Part shown: in pieces, positions 1-6,010 of the stretch | Numbering within the stretch: the stretch's first letter is position 1 | How the letters are laid out: each line of letters opens with the position of its first letter | Assembly (NCBI GenBank): GCA_045639325.1 | Contig: JAZUCU010000041.1 | Location: 1 to 13,634 of the forward strand | DNA length: 13,634 bases | From: RGIG8244 sp045639325 | Lineage (GTDB): Bacteria > Verrucomicrobiota > Lentisphaeria > Victivallales > UBA1829 | Direction: 5' to 3' | Notes under the pieces: model-generated | The model's database searches: none | Seen by the model: only the letters and a program-made list of their open reading frames with translations | What the model was told of the DNA's origin: nothing | Position numbers and translations under genes: made by a program

Positions 1-22
1 GGAGATTTCTTGCAGAAACATA

Positions 23-36
23 CGAATAAATGTTCC
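23..36. promoter_or_regulatory. Candidate LexA-type operator upstream of the first LexA-like gene
   Basis: The site CGAATAAATGTTCC fits 12 of 14 positions of the Gram-positive-type LexA box CGAACRNRYGTTCG (GAAC/GTTC half-sites, 4-base spacer). It lies about 117 bases before the start codon and 46 bases before a TATAAT box. One such match in AT-rich DNA can arise by chance, and the LexA motif of this lineage is not known from the sequence. Confidence 0.3.
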
Positions 37-82
37 AAATGGTAATATTTTTTAGTATTTTTTATTTTTTACGATTGAATTT

Positions 83-88
83 TATAAT
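83..88 (+). promoter_or_regulatory. -10 box for the first LexA-like gene
   Basis: A perfect TATAAT lies 64 bases before the start codon at 153. The DNA 16-17 bases upstream is only T-rich (TTTATT at 61-66), so no good -35 box accompanies it. The whole interval 37-110 is very AT-rich, which makes a chance match possible. Confidence 0.3.
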
Positions 89-152
89 AATGGATGTATT
101 GTAAATAAACGTCGAGTTGATAATGTTTTTACCATATAAACAGGAGTGATGC

Positions 153-707
153 ATGAAGGGTTTAAGCGAACAACAACAAAAGATCATAGAATTTATTCGC
201 GAATTCAAGAAAATTAATGATTGCGCTCCAACTATATATGAAATCGCTGAATTTCTGACGATCAGACCTTCAACCGCGTTCGCTCATATCAATGCCCTGC
301 AAAAGAAAAATATCGTCTGCAGATCATCCCAGGCAAGAAGTATCCGACTTGTTAACGAAGATGGTAAAATAAACACTTGTTTTCACATTCCTTTACTTGA
401 GCATTTTTCCGATATTGATTTCCATTACAAGACGTCAGAATACTTGAATTATCAACTCCCGAAAAAGTATGAACGGTTTCAAAACGATCTTTGTGCATTA
501 AGAATAGATGGCGTGAATGATGATACATTCACCGATGGCGATGTTGTCATTCTGATTCGTCATCCGGATCATTTTGTCTTGAAATCCGGTATGATGATTT
601 TGGTTTGGACGCCGGATGGTCAATATCATTTTACACGTTACAAAGAAGCATTGGAGTCATCCTGCAAGATTGTTGCTGCTGCGATAGAGATTTATCGCAG
701 TTTGTGA
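153..707 (+). CDS. LexA-like transcriptional regulator, predicted non-cleavable (paralog 1)
   Basis: This is a 184-residue protein with the LexA architecture. Residues 1-67 are a LexA-type winged helix close to the E. coli start (LxxxQxxIxxFI, then PTxxEIAxxL, then the recognition helix with PSTAFAHINAL, then the RSIRLV wing). Residues 78-180 resemble the LexA/S24 peptidase fold (IPLL; LRIDG...TDGDVVIL; a final strand near IVAAAIEIY). The self-cleavage machinery is missing: the region matching the Gly-Met-Ser-Met loop is about two residues shorter and has no Ser, the catalytic Lys position is Thr161 (YHFTRY), and the expected Ala-Gly cleavage pair is Asp-Ile. By family knowledge it should bind DNA but not self-cleave during SOS; its target genes are unknown. 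An AGGAG at 142-146 sits 6 bases before the ATG and decides the start. A paralog follows on the same strand. Confidence 0.85.
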   Translation: MKGLSEQQQKIIEFIREFKKINDCAPTIYEIAEFLTIRPSTAFAHINALQKKNIVCRSSQARSIRLVNEDGKINTCFHIPLLEHFSDIDFHYKTSEYLNYQLPKKYERFQNDLCALRIDGVNDDTFTDGDVVILIRHPDHFVLKSGMMILVWTPDGQYHFTRYKEALESSCKIVAAAIEIYRSL

Positions 708-768
708 TGAAACATCGAATAAATTTTCAAGTTTTGGTAGATATTATCAAAATATAAGATGTAAGTGT

Positions 769-797
769 TTGATTTTATAGTATGGGTAATATAGATT
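769..797 (+). promoter_or_regulatory. Possible promoter for the second LexA-like gene
   Basis: TTGATT (769-774) and TAGATT (792-797) are separated by 17 bases in the 132-base AT-rich gap between the two LexA-like genes. The -10 match is imperfect, so cotranscription from upstream is also possible. No terminator hairpin is visible in the gap. Confidence 0.25.
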
Positions 798-839
798 AAA
801 ATAACAAATGATAAAAAGTTGAAGAAAGGAATCCGTTCG

Positions 840-1490
840 ATGCATACCTTGACAGAGAAACAAAAGGCGATTTTACGTTTCATTTATATCTATCGCTATG
901 ACTTCGATATGTCACCGACGGTGTATGATATTGCGTATCATTTCGGACTGAAAATTCCTTCCGTGTTTGCACATTTAAGTTCCCTTGTCAAGAAACGGCT
1001 CATTACGAAAACGGGCAAAGCTCGCAGCATCAAATTGATCGCTACGGAAGAACAGCTTGCGGAATTGGATATCCCGATCAGTCATAATCCGGGAATCTAT
1101 TCCATTCCGGTAGCCCATTCCCCCTTTGATAAACGTTCCGAGATCAAAGAAGAGTTTATGTTCGATGGCAGAGTTTATCTGAAGCTGATCGGCGAATTCA
1201 AATCCTACGCATTGGCAATTGATGAAGATAATCTGTATCTTTCCGACAATCTGAAAAGTGGTGATTTATTGTTAATCAATCCGGAAATTGTGTTTATTTC
1301 TGAAAACACAATTATTTTATCCTCTTGCAATGGAAAATTATCTCTTTGCCGTTGTATCGAATGGCGTTATGGTAAATTTGCCTTGATCCCCTGGAGTAAA
1401 AACGATGCTGCCGCTCAAATTTCCGGCGAACAGGCGGATATTGTTCTCCTCGGCAGCGTGATCGGTCTCCACCGCACGAATCTGTATTGA
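840..1490 (+). CDS. LexA-like transcriptional regulator, predicted non-cleavable (paralog 2)
   Basis: This is a 216-residue LexA-like protein. The N-terminal winged helix (1-66) clearly resembles paralog 1: LTEKQKAILRFI, SPTVYDIAYHFGL, PSVFAHLSSLVKK and KARSIKLI. The shared [ST]xFAH recognition-helix core suggests related DNA targets. The C-terminal half keeps LexA-fold landmarks (SIPVAHSP; ALAIDEDN...SGDLLLINP; a final strand VLLGSVIGLHR) but not the chemistry. The Ser position falls on Leu132 in EDNLY, the Lys position is Cys170 in LSLCRC, and no Ala-Gly pair lies after SIPVAH. The start is set at ATG 840, with AAGAAAGGA ending at 830; an in-frame TTG at 819 would lie before this ribosome-binding site and is rejected. 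The gene ends just before a bidirectional terminator. The fold and its inactivation are well supported; the regulated genes are unknown. Confidence 0.85.
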   Translation: MHTLTEKQKAILRFIYIYRYDFDMSPTVYDIAYHFGLKIPSVFAHLSSLVKKRLITKTGKARSIKLIATEEQLAELDIPISHNPGIYSIPVAHSPFDKRSEIKEEFMFDGRVYLKLIGEFKSYALAIDEDNLYLSDNLKSGDLLLINPEIVFISENTIILSSCNGKLSLCRCIEWRYGKFALIPWSKNDAAAQISGEQADIVLLGSVIGLHRTNLY

Positions 1491-1605
1491 GTGCAAGGTT
1501 GCGCCGTGCCCCGGCCTCGGATTGCCGGTACAACTCTACGCTGTGACAAGCAAGCGCACAAGTGATAAAGTTTGGGAATATTTTGTAAGTCAAAAAAGAA
1601 ATAAA

Positions 1606-1647
1606 GCCGGACGGTTATCGTTATGATGCAGCCGTCCGGCGTTTTTT
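1606..1647. terminator. Bidirectional Rho-independent terminator between convergent genes
   Basis: A perfect 9-bp stem, GCCGGACGG (1606-1614) with CCGTCCGGC (1632-1640), encloses a 17-base loop. It is followed on the + strand by TTTTTT (1642-1647). On the - strand the stem is followed by a T-rich run (complement of 1590-1605). It can end both the LexA-like unit and the pdxST operon. The T tract overlaps the pdxT stop codon. Confidence 0.85.
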
Positions 1648-2209
1648 AACACATTTCGGAAAGGAAATATTCCGCAATCCGGGTGTCAGTGCCTAATTCA
1701 GGATGGAAGGTCATCGCCAATTGTTTTCCCTGGCGGACCGCTGTAATTCTGCCGTTATGTTCCGCCAGAACTTCTACTCCGGGGACACAGAATTCAATCT
1801 GCGGCGCCCGGATGAAACTCATGGGAACGTCTTTCATTCCGGCAAAGGTTCCGGCAGTGTAGAAGGAGCTCAATTGTCTGCCGTAGGCATTGCGGCGGAC
1901 AGAGATGCCTAATGTGCCGAGGTGTACCGTCGGATCATCCAGAAGCTGCTGAGCCAGCAGAATGGTGCCGGCACAGGTTGCCATGACGGGTAACCCATTC
2001 TGAATACGGGAGCGGATTTCATCGAACATATCCAATTCCCGCAGCAATTTACCCTGCACGGTACTTTCGCCGCCGGGCAGAACAAGTGCATCAAAATTCA
2101 GATCCAGGTCGCTCTTCTGCCGCAACTGACAAGTGGGGATATTCAGGCGATGGAACACTGCTTCGTGTTCCGCAAAATCTCCCTGCAATGCCAAGACTGC
2201 AATCTGCAT
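1646..2209 (-). CDS. pdxT: Pyridoxal 5'-phosphate synthase glutaminase subunit PdxT
   Basis: PdxT hydrolyses glutamine and channels ammonia to PdxS in the DXP-independent PLP pathway, in the cytoplasmic PdxS12-PdxT12 complex. The 187-residue length is normal for the family. The class I glutaminase triad is visible: the nucleophile Cys79 in MATCAGTILL, and His169 and Glu171 in TFHPEL. Other family signatures are the start IAVLALQGDFAEH, the oxyanion segment PGGEST (45-50) and RRNAYGRQ (105-112). The ATG overlaps the pdxS stop codon by one base (TGATG), which is typical of translational coupling. The stop lies inside the T tract of the convergent terminator. All catalytic residues are present, so it should be active. 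Confidence 0.97.
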   Translation of the reverse strand: MQIAVLALQGDFAEHEAVFHRLNIPTCQLRQKSDLDLNFDALVLPGGESTVQGKLLRELDMFDEIRSRIQNGLPVMATCAGTILLAQQLLDDPTVHLGTLGISVRRNAYGRQLSSFYTAGTFAGMKDVPMSFIRAPQIEFCVPGVEVLAEHNGRITAVRQGKQLAMTFHPELGTDTRIAEYFLSEMC

Positions 2210-3084
2210 CAGATACCCCGTTCTTCCATAATGATTTTGATTTCAGCAGGATTGATGCCGACCATAGCTTCGCCGAGACCGCTGGAAAGTTCCGCAAGCA
2301 TGTTGTAATCCTGATAATTTGTAACAGCTTTGACAATGGCAGCTGCGCGTTTTGCGGGGTCGCCGGATTTGAAAATACCGGAACCGACAAAGACGCCTTC
2401 TGCGCCCAGGAGCATCATCAGAGCGGCATCGGCGGGAGTTGCCACGCCGCCGGCGGCAAAGTTTACGACCGGGAGTTTGCCATTTTCATGGACGTACTGA
2501 AGAAGGTTGAAGGGAACCTGCAGTTGTTTTGCTGCTTCGTACAGTTCATCTTCCGCCATATTGGCAACTCTGCGGATTTCCTGATTCATTTTGCGCATGT
2601 GGCGGACAGCCTGTACAACATCGCCGGTACCGGGTTCGCCTTTGGTACGGATCATGGCAGCACCTTCATTGATACGGCGCAATGCTTCGCCCAGGTCTCT
2701 GGCACCGCAAACAAAAGGAACCTTGAATGCGCGTTTGTCGACGTGATAAATATCGTCTGCCGGGCTCAAAACTTCGCTTTCGTCGATATAGTCGATTTCG
2801 ATTGCTTCGAGGATCCGTGCTTCTGCAATGTGTCCGATACGGCATTTTGCCATGACCGGGATGGATACGGCTTCCTGAATGCCTCTGATCATGCCGGGAT
2901 CGCTCATTCTGGAAACGCCGCCAGCTGCACGGATGTCGGCAGGGATGCGTTCCAAAGCCATTACAGCGCAAGCACCTGCATCTTCTGCGATTTTTGCCTG
3001 TTCGGGTGTTGTGACGTCCATAATAACTCCGCCCTTGAGCATCTGAGCGAGATTACAATTCAGTTCGTACTGTTCGTTGTTCAT
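2209..3084 (-). CDS. pdxS: Pyridoxal 5'-phosphate synthase subunit PdxS
   Basis: PdxS condenses ribose 5-phosphate, glyceraldehyde 3-phosphate and ammonia (from PdxT) into pyridoxal 5'-phosphate. The 291-residue (beta/alpha)8 protein is full length and highly conserved. The Schiff-base lysines are Lys80 in VMAKCRIGH and Lys148 in IRTKGEPGTG, and the early Asp23 lies in GGVIMDV. Other hallmarks are GACAVMALERIPADIR, SRMSDP, DESEVLSPAD and VNFAAGGVATPADAALMM. An AGGAG (complement of 3092-3096) sits 7 bases before the ATG and supports this start. It is the first gene of a pdxS-pdxT operon and is divergent from a MocR-type regulator, the arrangement known for PdxR-controlled PLP synthesis in several bacteria. 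Confidence 0.98.
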   Translation of the reverse strand: MNNEQYELNCNLAQMLKGGVIMDVTTPEQAKIAEDAGACAVMALERIPADIRAAGGVSRMSDPGMIRGIQEAVSIPVMAKCRIGHIAEARILEAIEIDYIDESEVLSPADDIYHVDKRAFKVPFVCGARDLGEALRRINEGAAMIRTKGEPGTGDVVQAVRHMRKMNQEIRRVANMAEDELYEAAKQLQVPFNLLQYVHENGKLPVVNFAAGGVATPADAALMMLLGAEGVFVGSGIFKSGDPAKRAAAIVKAVTNYQDYNMLAELSSGLGEAMVGINPAEIKIIMEERGI

Positions 3085-3098
3085 AATTTTTCTCCTGA

Positions 3099-3132
3099 TT
3101 TGTTTTTTAATTTGTTTTTTATTTGACTTTAA
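3099..3132. repeat. T-rich direct repeats in the pdxS leader
   Basis: TTTGTTTTTTA occurs at 3099-3109 and again, identically, at 3111-3121. A weaker third copy, TTTGACTTTAA (9 of 11 matching), is at 3122-3132. The last copy contains the -35 box of the + strand regulator promoter. They could be operator half-sites for the MocR-type regulator or simply homopolymer-rich leader DNA. Confidence 0.4.
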
Positions 3133-3151
3133 TATAATGCGGGTGTATATT
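3123..3151 (+). promoter_or_regulatory. Sigma70-type promoter of the MocR-type regulator gene
   Basis: TTGACT (3123-3128), a 17-base spacer and TATATT (3146-3151) give a near-consensus promoter. Transcription would start near 3158, leaving about 15 bases before the ATG at 3173. It overlaps the pdxS promoter, so a regulator bound here could affect both directions. Confidence 0.6.
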
Positions 3152-3159
3152 CAATACAA
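3131..3159 (-). promoter_or_regulatory. Sigma70-type promoter of the pdxST operon
   Basis: On the - strand, TTGTAT (complement of 3154-3159) and TATATT (complement of 3131-3136) are separated by 17 bases. Transcription would start near 3124, giving a leader of about 40 bases that contains the pdxS AGGAG. It faces and overlaps the divergent regulator promoter. Confidence 0.55.
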
Positions 3160-3174
3160 ATCTTAAAATTGTAT
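3154..3174. promoter_or_regulatory. Inverted repeat, candidate operator of the pdx divergon
   Basis: ATACAA (3154-3159) and TTGTAT (3169-3174) form a perfect 6-base inverted repeat with a 9-base spacer. The left arm is the pdxS -35 box; the right arm touches the regulator start codon. A protein bound here would be placed to control both pdxST and its own gene. No binding data exist and the arms are AT-rich. Confidence 0.35.
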
Positions 3175-4594
3175 GGATTACAATAAAATGCCAACAAATT
3201 CCTTTGAAAACTTTTACTTGAGTTGGACGCCTGACCGGAGCAAAATCAAGCGTCCTTACTATCTTGCCCTTGCCAATGCGCTCGAAGCGGATATCGTTTC
3301 GGGCAAGCTGGCGTCGGGTACAAAACTGCCGCCCCAACGGGAATTGGCGGATTATCTGGATTTGAATTTTACAACGGTCACACGGGCGTATGATCTCTGC
3401 CGGGAACGCAAGCTGATTTACGGTGTGACGGGGAAAGGGACCTTTGTTTCACCGCTCCCTGGGAAAGCAATCGTTCAACAGGTGAAACATTCGCCGGGGC
3501 TGATTGAACTCGGTCTGGTAAAAGGATTCGATCAGATCAAAGCGCCGATTATCGAAGCCAGCGAAAATGTATTGAAAAAAGGATATATCGAGGAGCTTTA
3601 TTCTTATACGGAAGTCGCAGGGCACCTTCATCAGCGGGCCGCCGGAGCCCATTGGATGAAGCAGATGGATGTGCATACGGACAGCGAACACACGGCGATT
3701 TTCTCCGGCGCGCAGAATATTATCAGTGCCGCCATGCTTGCGTTATTCCGGATCGGTGACAAAATTGCGGTGGATGAGTTTACTTACTCCAATCTGATCG
3801 GGACGGCGCATCTTTCTCACATCCGGTTGATTCCGGTAAAAGGTGATGCCGATGGTATGCTGGCGGAGGAGTTGGATATTCTTTGTCATAAGGAAGGAAT
3901 CAACGGCATTTTCCTTATGCCCAACTGCGCAAATCCCACCACTTGCACGATTCCGGAAAAACGCAAAGATGCACTTGCTGACGTTATCGCGCGTCATAAA
4001 CTTATATTGTTAGAGGACGACAACACCGGTATTCCGCAGGTAGCGGACGGCAATTATCACTCCATGTTTTCCCGTTTGCCGGAACAGACGATTTACATTT
4101 GCAATTCGACTATGGCATTGTGCAGCGGTCTGCGTGTGGCATTTGCGGCGTTTCCGGAAAGTTTCCGTGTGCCGCTGCTGAATGCATTGTTTTATTTGAA
4201 TATCAAAACATCCTCGCTGGATGCCGAGATCATGACGGAATTGATTCTGAGCGGGAAGGCGGCAAAAATTCTGGAACAGAAAGCCGATCTGGCAAAGGAA
4301 AGAAACCGGATATTCGACCGTTATTTTGCACAAGCGGTCAAACCCGGGACTCCGGCGGCATTCTTCCGTTGGCTGCCGATTCCGAAGTTGACGGTTGACG
4401 AAATGGCGGCGGAACGTATGCTTTTGCAGCAGAATGTGAGTGTGCACTGTTCCTACCGCTTTACGGTGACTCATCTGCCGTACAGTTTCATGCGGATTGC
4501 GATTTCATCTCCGGCGGATAACGCCCAATTGGAAAAAGGCTGCGCTATTATTCGTGATTTCATCAAAGAAAACAGTCTTGCTGACAGCGTTTGA
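3173..4594 (+). CDS. MocR/GntR-type regulator with aminotransferase-like domain, PdxR-like, PLP lysine lost
   Basis: The 473-residue protein has a GntR-type winged helix at about residues 27-95 (YYLALANALEADIVSGKL, GTKLPPQRELADYL, TTVTRAYDL, GVTGKGTFV). This is followed by a type-I aminotransferase-like domain (about 110-470) with SGAQNIISAAML, DEFTYSNL, NCANPTT, LLEDDNTG and a final MRIAIS. Divergence from pdxST suggests PdxR, which in other bacteria senses PLP and controls pdxST. The lysine that should form the PLP Schiff base is missing: the block matching SFSKSLAPGLRLGY reads NSTMALCSGLRVAF, with Met314 (codon 4112-4114) at the Lys position. The conserved Tyr of EDDY is Asn284. No clear Shine-Dalgarno precedes ATG 3173; an in-frame ATG at 3188 is the alternative start. 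Family assignment is firm, the PdxR role is inferred from context, and covalent PLP sensing looks unlikely. Confidence 0.85.
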   Translation: MDYNKMPTNSFENFYLSWTPDRSKIKRPYYLALANALEADIVSGKLASGTKLPPQRELADYLDLNFTTVTRAYDLCRERKLIYGVTGKGTFVSPLPGKAIVQQVKHSPGLIELGLVKGFDQIKAPIIEASENVLKKGYIEELYSYTEVAGHLHQRAAGAHWMKQMDVHTDSEHTAIFSGAQNIISAAMLALFRIGDKIAVDEFTYSNLIGTAHLSHIRLIPVKGDADGMLAEELDILCHKEGINGIFLMPNCANPTTCTIPEKRKDALADVIARHKLILLEDDNTGIPQVADGNYHSMFSRLPEQTIYICNSTMALCSGLRVAFAAFPESFRVPLLNALFYLNIKTSSLDAEIMTELILSGKAAKILEQKADLAKERNRIFDRYFAQAVKPGTPAAFFRWLPIPKLTVDEMAAERMLLQQNVSVHCSYRFTVTHLPYSFMRIAISSPADNAQLEKGCAIIRDFIKENSLADSV

Positions 4595-4598
4595 ACAC

Positions 4599-4634
4599 AA
4601 AAAAGCCGCTGTCAGAAAGAAATCCGGCAGCGGC
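4599..4634 (-). terminator. Rho-independent terminator of the ychJ-like/yhcH-like unit
   Basis: Read on the - strand, a 7-bp stem (GCCGCTG / CAGCGGC; + strand 4605-4611 and 4628-4634) with a 16-base loop is followed directly by TTTTTT (complement of 4599-4604). It lies 23 bases after the stop of the - strand gene. On the + strand no T run follows, so it would not serve the convergent MocR-type gene as an intrinsic terminator. Confidence 0.8.
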
Positions 4635-4657
4635 GGTGTGTACGGATCAGGAAGAAA

Positions 4658-5119
4658 TCAGTCGATCAAAACTTTTGCGACTGCCTTCTTGATGAACATT
4701 GCACCTTTTGCCTGAGATGCAAGTTTGCCGAAATGGGCATCCCGGGGAGTAAATACTGCAAACATGCCGGGAGTTACATCCATACGGACGAGTTCCGCAG
4801 GAGGCTTGACGAATGTATAATCATTTGCATCGTCATAGGGAGTGATGGTCTCCATATTGCCGTAATCGGGGGCATAGATCATACCTTCGACACCATCAAT
4901 GACGTATTGGATATCGATGTATTTTCTATGGAGCTCCAACTTATCGGGCTGTGCATCGGAAGTCATACCGGACTGGATCATGACATAAATGCGTTTGCCA
5001 TCGAGTTCAACGGTACCGTCGGGCGTATCTTTTGTGAGAGTTTTGAGGTATTCAAAAACTTTCCGGAACGCTTCGGAGTAGTTGCCTTCCGGCGTATATT
5101 TCAGGAGATCAGCAATCAT
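4658..5119 (-). CDS. YhcH/YjgK/YiaL family protein (DUF386)
   Basis: The 153-residue cytoplasmic protein has the length and motifs of the YhcH/YjgK/YiaL cupin-like family: ELHRKYIDIQYVIDGVEGM at 62-80 and PRDAHFGKLASQ...FIKKAVAKV at 125-150. Family metal-binding candidates are Glu62, His64 and His129. Members sit in sugar or sialic-acid operons elsewhere; some are annotated as the beta subunit of an evolved beta-galactosidase, and biochemical roles are poorly fixed. No sugar gene is adjacent here, so the substrate cannot be inferred. The start is 9 bases after the upstream gene's stop; only a weak purine stretch (GGAAAGTGAG, overlapping that stop) is available for ribosome binding. Translational coupling to the upstream gene is therefore likely. 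Confidence 0.85.
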   Translation of the reverse strand: MIADLLKYTPEGNYSEAFRKVFEYLKTLTKDTPDGTVELDGKRIYVMIQSGMTSDAQPDKLELHRKYIDIQYVIDGVEGMIYAPDYGNMETITPYDDANDYTFVKPPAELVRMDVTPGMFAVFTPRDAHFGKLASQAKGAMFIKKAVAKVLID

Positions 5120-5128
5120 TGAGACGAC

Positions 5129-5626
5129 TCACTTTCCGCAGCATTTTTTGAATTTTTTACCGGAACCGCAGGGGCAGACATCGTTTCTGCCGACTTTGGG
5201 TTCTGTACGGACGTAAGGGGCGGGAGCAACGATTTTGCCATCGTAGAAGAACCATTCGCCATCTTTGCGTCTGAATTCAGAATATTCGTGATGATCGCGG
5301 TGTACAACACCCTGTTCGTTGTAGGAAGCGATGAATTCGACAAAGCCGGTATTTTCATCGGGACCATCTTCTGTGTTGAGGATGTTCAAACCGAGCCACT
5401 GAGAAGTTTCTGCCCAAGCCTGCAATTCCTTGCGGTCATTGGCATCTCTCTGTTCGGGATGAGTGGAATTGATAATAAAATCGATTTCCGCTTGTGTGTA
5501 AGCGGAATAGCGTGCGCGCATAAGTTCTTCCGGAGTGGAAGCTTTTCTGTTTCCTTTGATTACAGGCTCGCAGCATTCGCTGTAAGATTTACCGGAACAG
5601 CACGGGCATTTCATAGATTCAGACAT
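5129..5626 (-). CDS. YchJ-like SEC-C motif protein (UPF0225 type)
   Basis: The 165-residue protein carries SEC-C zinc-binding motifs at both ends: CPCCSGKSYSECC at 7-19 and CPCGSGKKFKKCC at 151-163. The middle domain is YchJ-like: TPEELMRARYSAY, then FIINSTHPE, TGFVEFIASY and a DGEWFFYDG segment (an NTF2-like fold in the family). The C-terminal motif resembles the SecB/ribosome-binding tail of SecA, but the molecular function of YchJ proteins is not established. The start is placed at 5626: GGAG (complement of 5634-5637) lies 7 bases before it. An in-frame ATG nine codons upstream (5653) would begin before this ribosome-binding site. It is the first gene of a two-gene unit with the YhcH-like gene. 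Confidence 0.88.
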   Translation of the reverse strand: MSESMKCPCCSGKSYSECCEPVIKGNRKASTPEELMRARYSAYTQAEIDFIINSTHPEQRDANDRKELQAWAETSQWLGLNILNTEDGPDENTGFVEFIASYNEQGVVHRDHHEYSEFRRKDGEWFFYDGKIVAPAPYVRTEPKVGRNDVCPCGSGKKFKKCCGK

Positions 5627-5648
5627 ACATTTACTCCAAAATCTGATT

Positions 5649-5678
5649 TTCACATAGGGGACCGAATTTGAGTATAAT
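5649..5678 (+). promoter_or_regulatory. Possible + strand promoter with no gene downstream
   Basis: TTCACA (5649-5654), an 18-base spacer and a perfect TATAAT (5673-5678) face into the gene-free region. With the hairpin at 6130-6162 this could bound a non-coding transcript of about 480-490 bases. The TATAAT lies in an AT-rich run shared with the opposite-strand promoter, so it may be fortuitous. Confidence 0.3.
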
Positions 5679-5702
5679 ATACCGTCAGGTGGAGAAAATC
5701 AA
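5674..5702 (-). promoter_or_regulatory. Promoter of the ychJ-like/yhcH-like unit
   Basis: On the - strand TTGATT (complement of 5697-5702) and TATTAT (complement of 5674-5679) are 17 bases apart. The predicted start of transcription is about 40 bases before the ATG at 5626. TATACT, three bases further downstream, is an alternative -10 box with a 20-base spacer. Confidence 0.45.
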
Positions 5703-5740
5703 GCCGGAAACGCATTTTTTTTCGAAAAAAGTCATAACTT

Positions 5741-5837
5741 GTAAGATTGAGCCGTTCCGTTGGGGCGGCCACAGCCCGGGCAATCGCTACGGCAGCCTCG
5801 GCTTCCGCCTCGCCCTGGTTCCGGTGCAGTAAGATTG
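5741..5837. repeat. GC-rich segment flanked by direct repeats
   Basis: GTAAGATTG at 5741-5749 recurs at 5829-5837, and the match continues as RGC, giving 11 of 12 bases. The 79 bases between are strongly GC-rich in an otherwise AT-rich interval and carry no full reading frame of their own. The arrangement fits a short inserted element with a target duplication or one copy of an interspersed intergenic repeat. I cannot name a family. Confidence 0.45.
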
Positions 5838-5854
5838 GGCAGAGTTTTTTTGTC

Positions 5855-5876
5855 AGACTTGTCGGACTTGTCCGAC
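5855..5876. repeat. Direct repeats and perfect palindrome with core GTCGGAC
   Basis: AGACTTGTC (5855-5863) and GGACTTGTC (5864-5872) are 9-base tandem copies. Overlapping them, GTCGGAC (5861-5867), TT and GTCCGAC (5870-5876) form a perfect 7-bp inverted repeat. In RNA the 2-base loop is too tight, so only the outer pairs would close. As DNA it would suit a dimeric binding protein. It may be part of the same repeat element as the neighbouring arrays. Confidence 0.6.
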
Positions 5877-5895
5877 GGTGCGGAGCGAAGTTTTG

Positions 5896-5935
5896 TACGG
5901 AGATATACGGAGGATAACGGAGAATAACGGAGGAG
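5896..5935. repeat. Tandem array: four [TA]ACGGAG units, 10-base period
   Basis: Units start at exactly 5896, 5906, 5916 and 5926: TACGGAG, TACGGAG, AACGGAG and AACGGAG, each followed by three variable bases (ATA, GAT, AAT, GAG). The constant 7-mer plus variable 3-mer at a near-helical 10-base period is not explained by coding DNA. It is the inverted partner of the array at 6011-6050. Confidence 0.9.
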
Positions 5936-6010
5936 AGCAGGAAATGCCCATGTTTCTCATTTGAACGCATTGCAACGGTAATTCATGTGATATCGGGTGC
6001 ATGGGTGATT

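Noticed and set aside
819..839. Earlier TTG start for the second LexA-like protein
   Set aside because: It would place the start before the AAGAAAGGA ribosome-binding site and add seven residues absent from LexA-type N-termini; ATG 840 fits both signals.
1491..1600. Small RNA or attachment site after the second LexA-like gene
   Set aside because: Only a 5-bp stem (CCGGC/GCCGG, 1511-1528) is visible; no tRNA fold, no integrase nearby and no repeat of the segment elsewhere in the window.
2086..3126. Long + strand open frame (346 codons) antisense to pdxS
   Set aside because: It lies entirely over pdxS/pdxT codons, is Cys/Phe/His/Asp-rich as expected from the complement of biased codons, and has no protein motif. 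pdxS is certain.
5650..5970. 106-codon - strand frame crossing the repeat region
   Set aside because: It has no ribosome-binding site, reads straight through the GC-rich block and a tandem array giving an Ala/Glu-rich low-complexity peptide, and overlaps the ychJ-like promoter.
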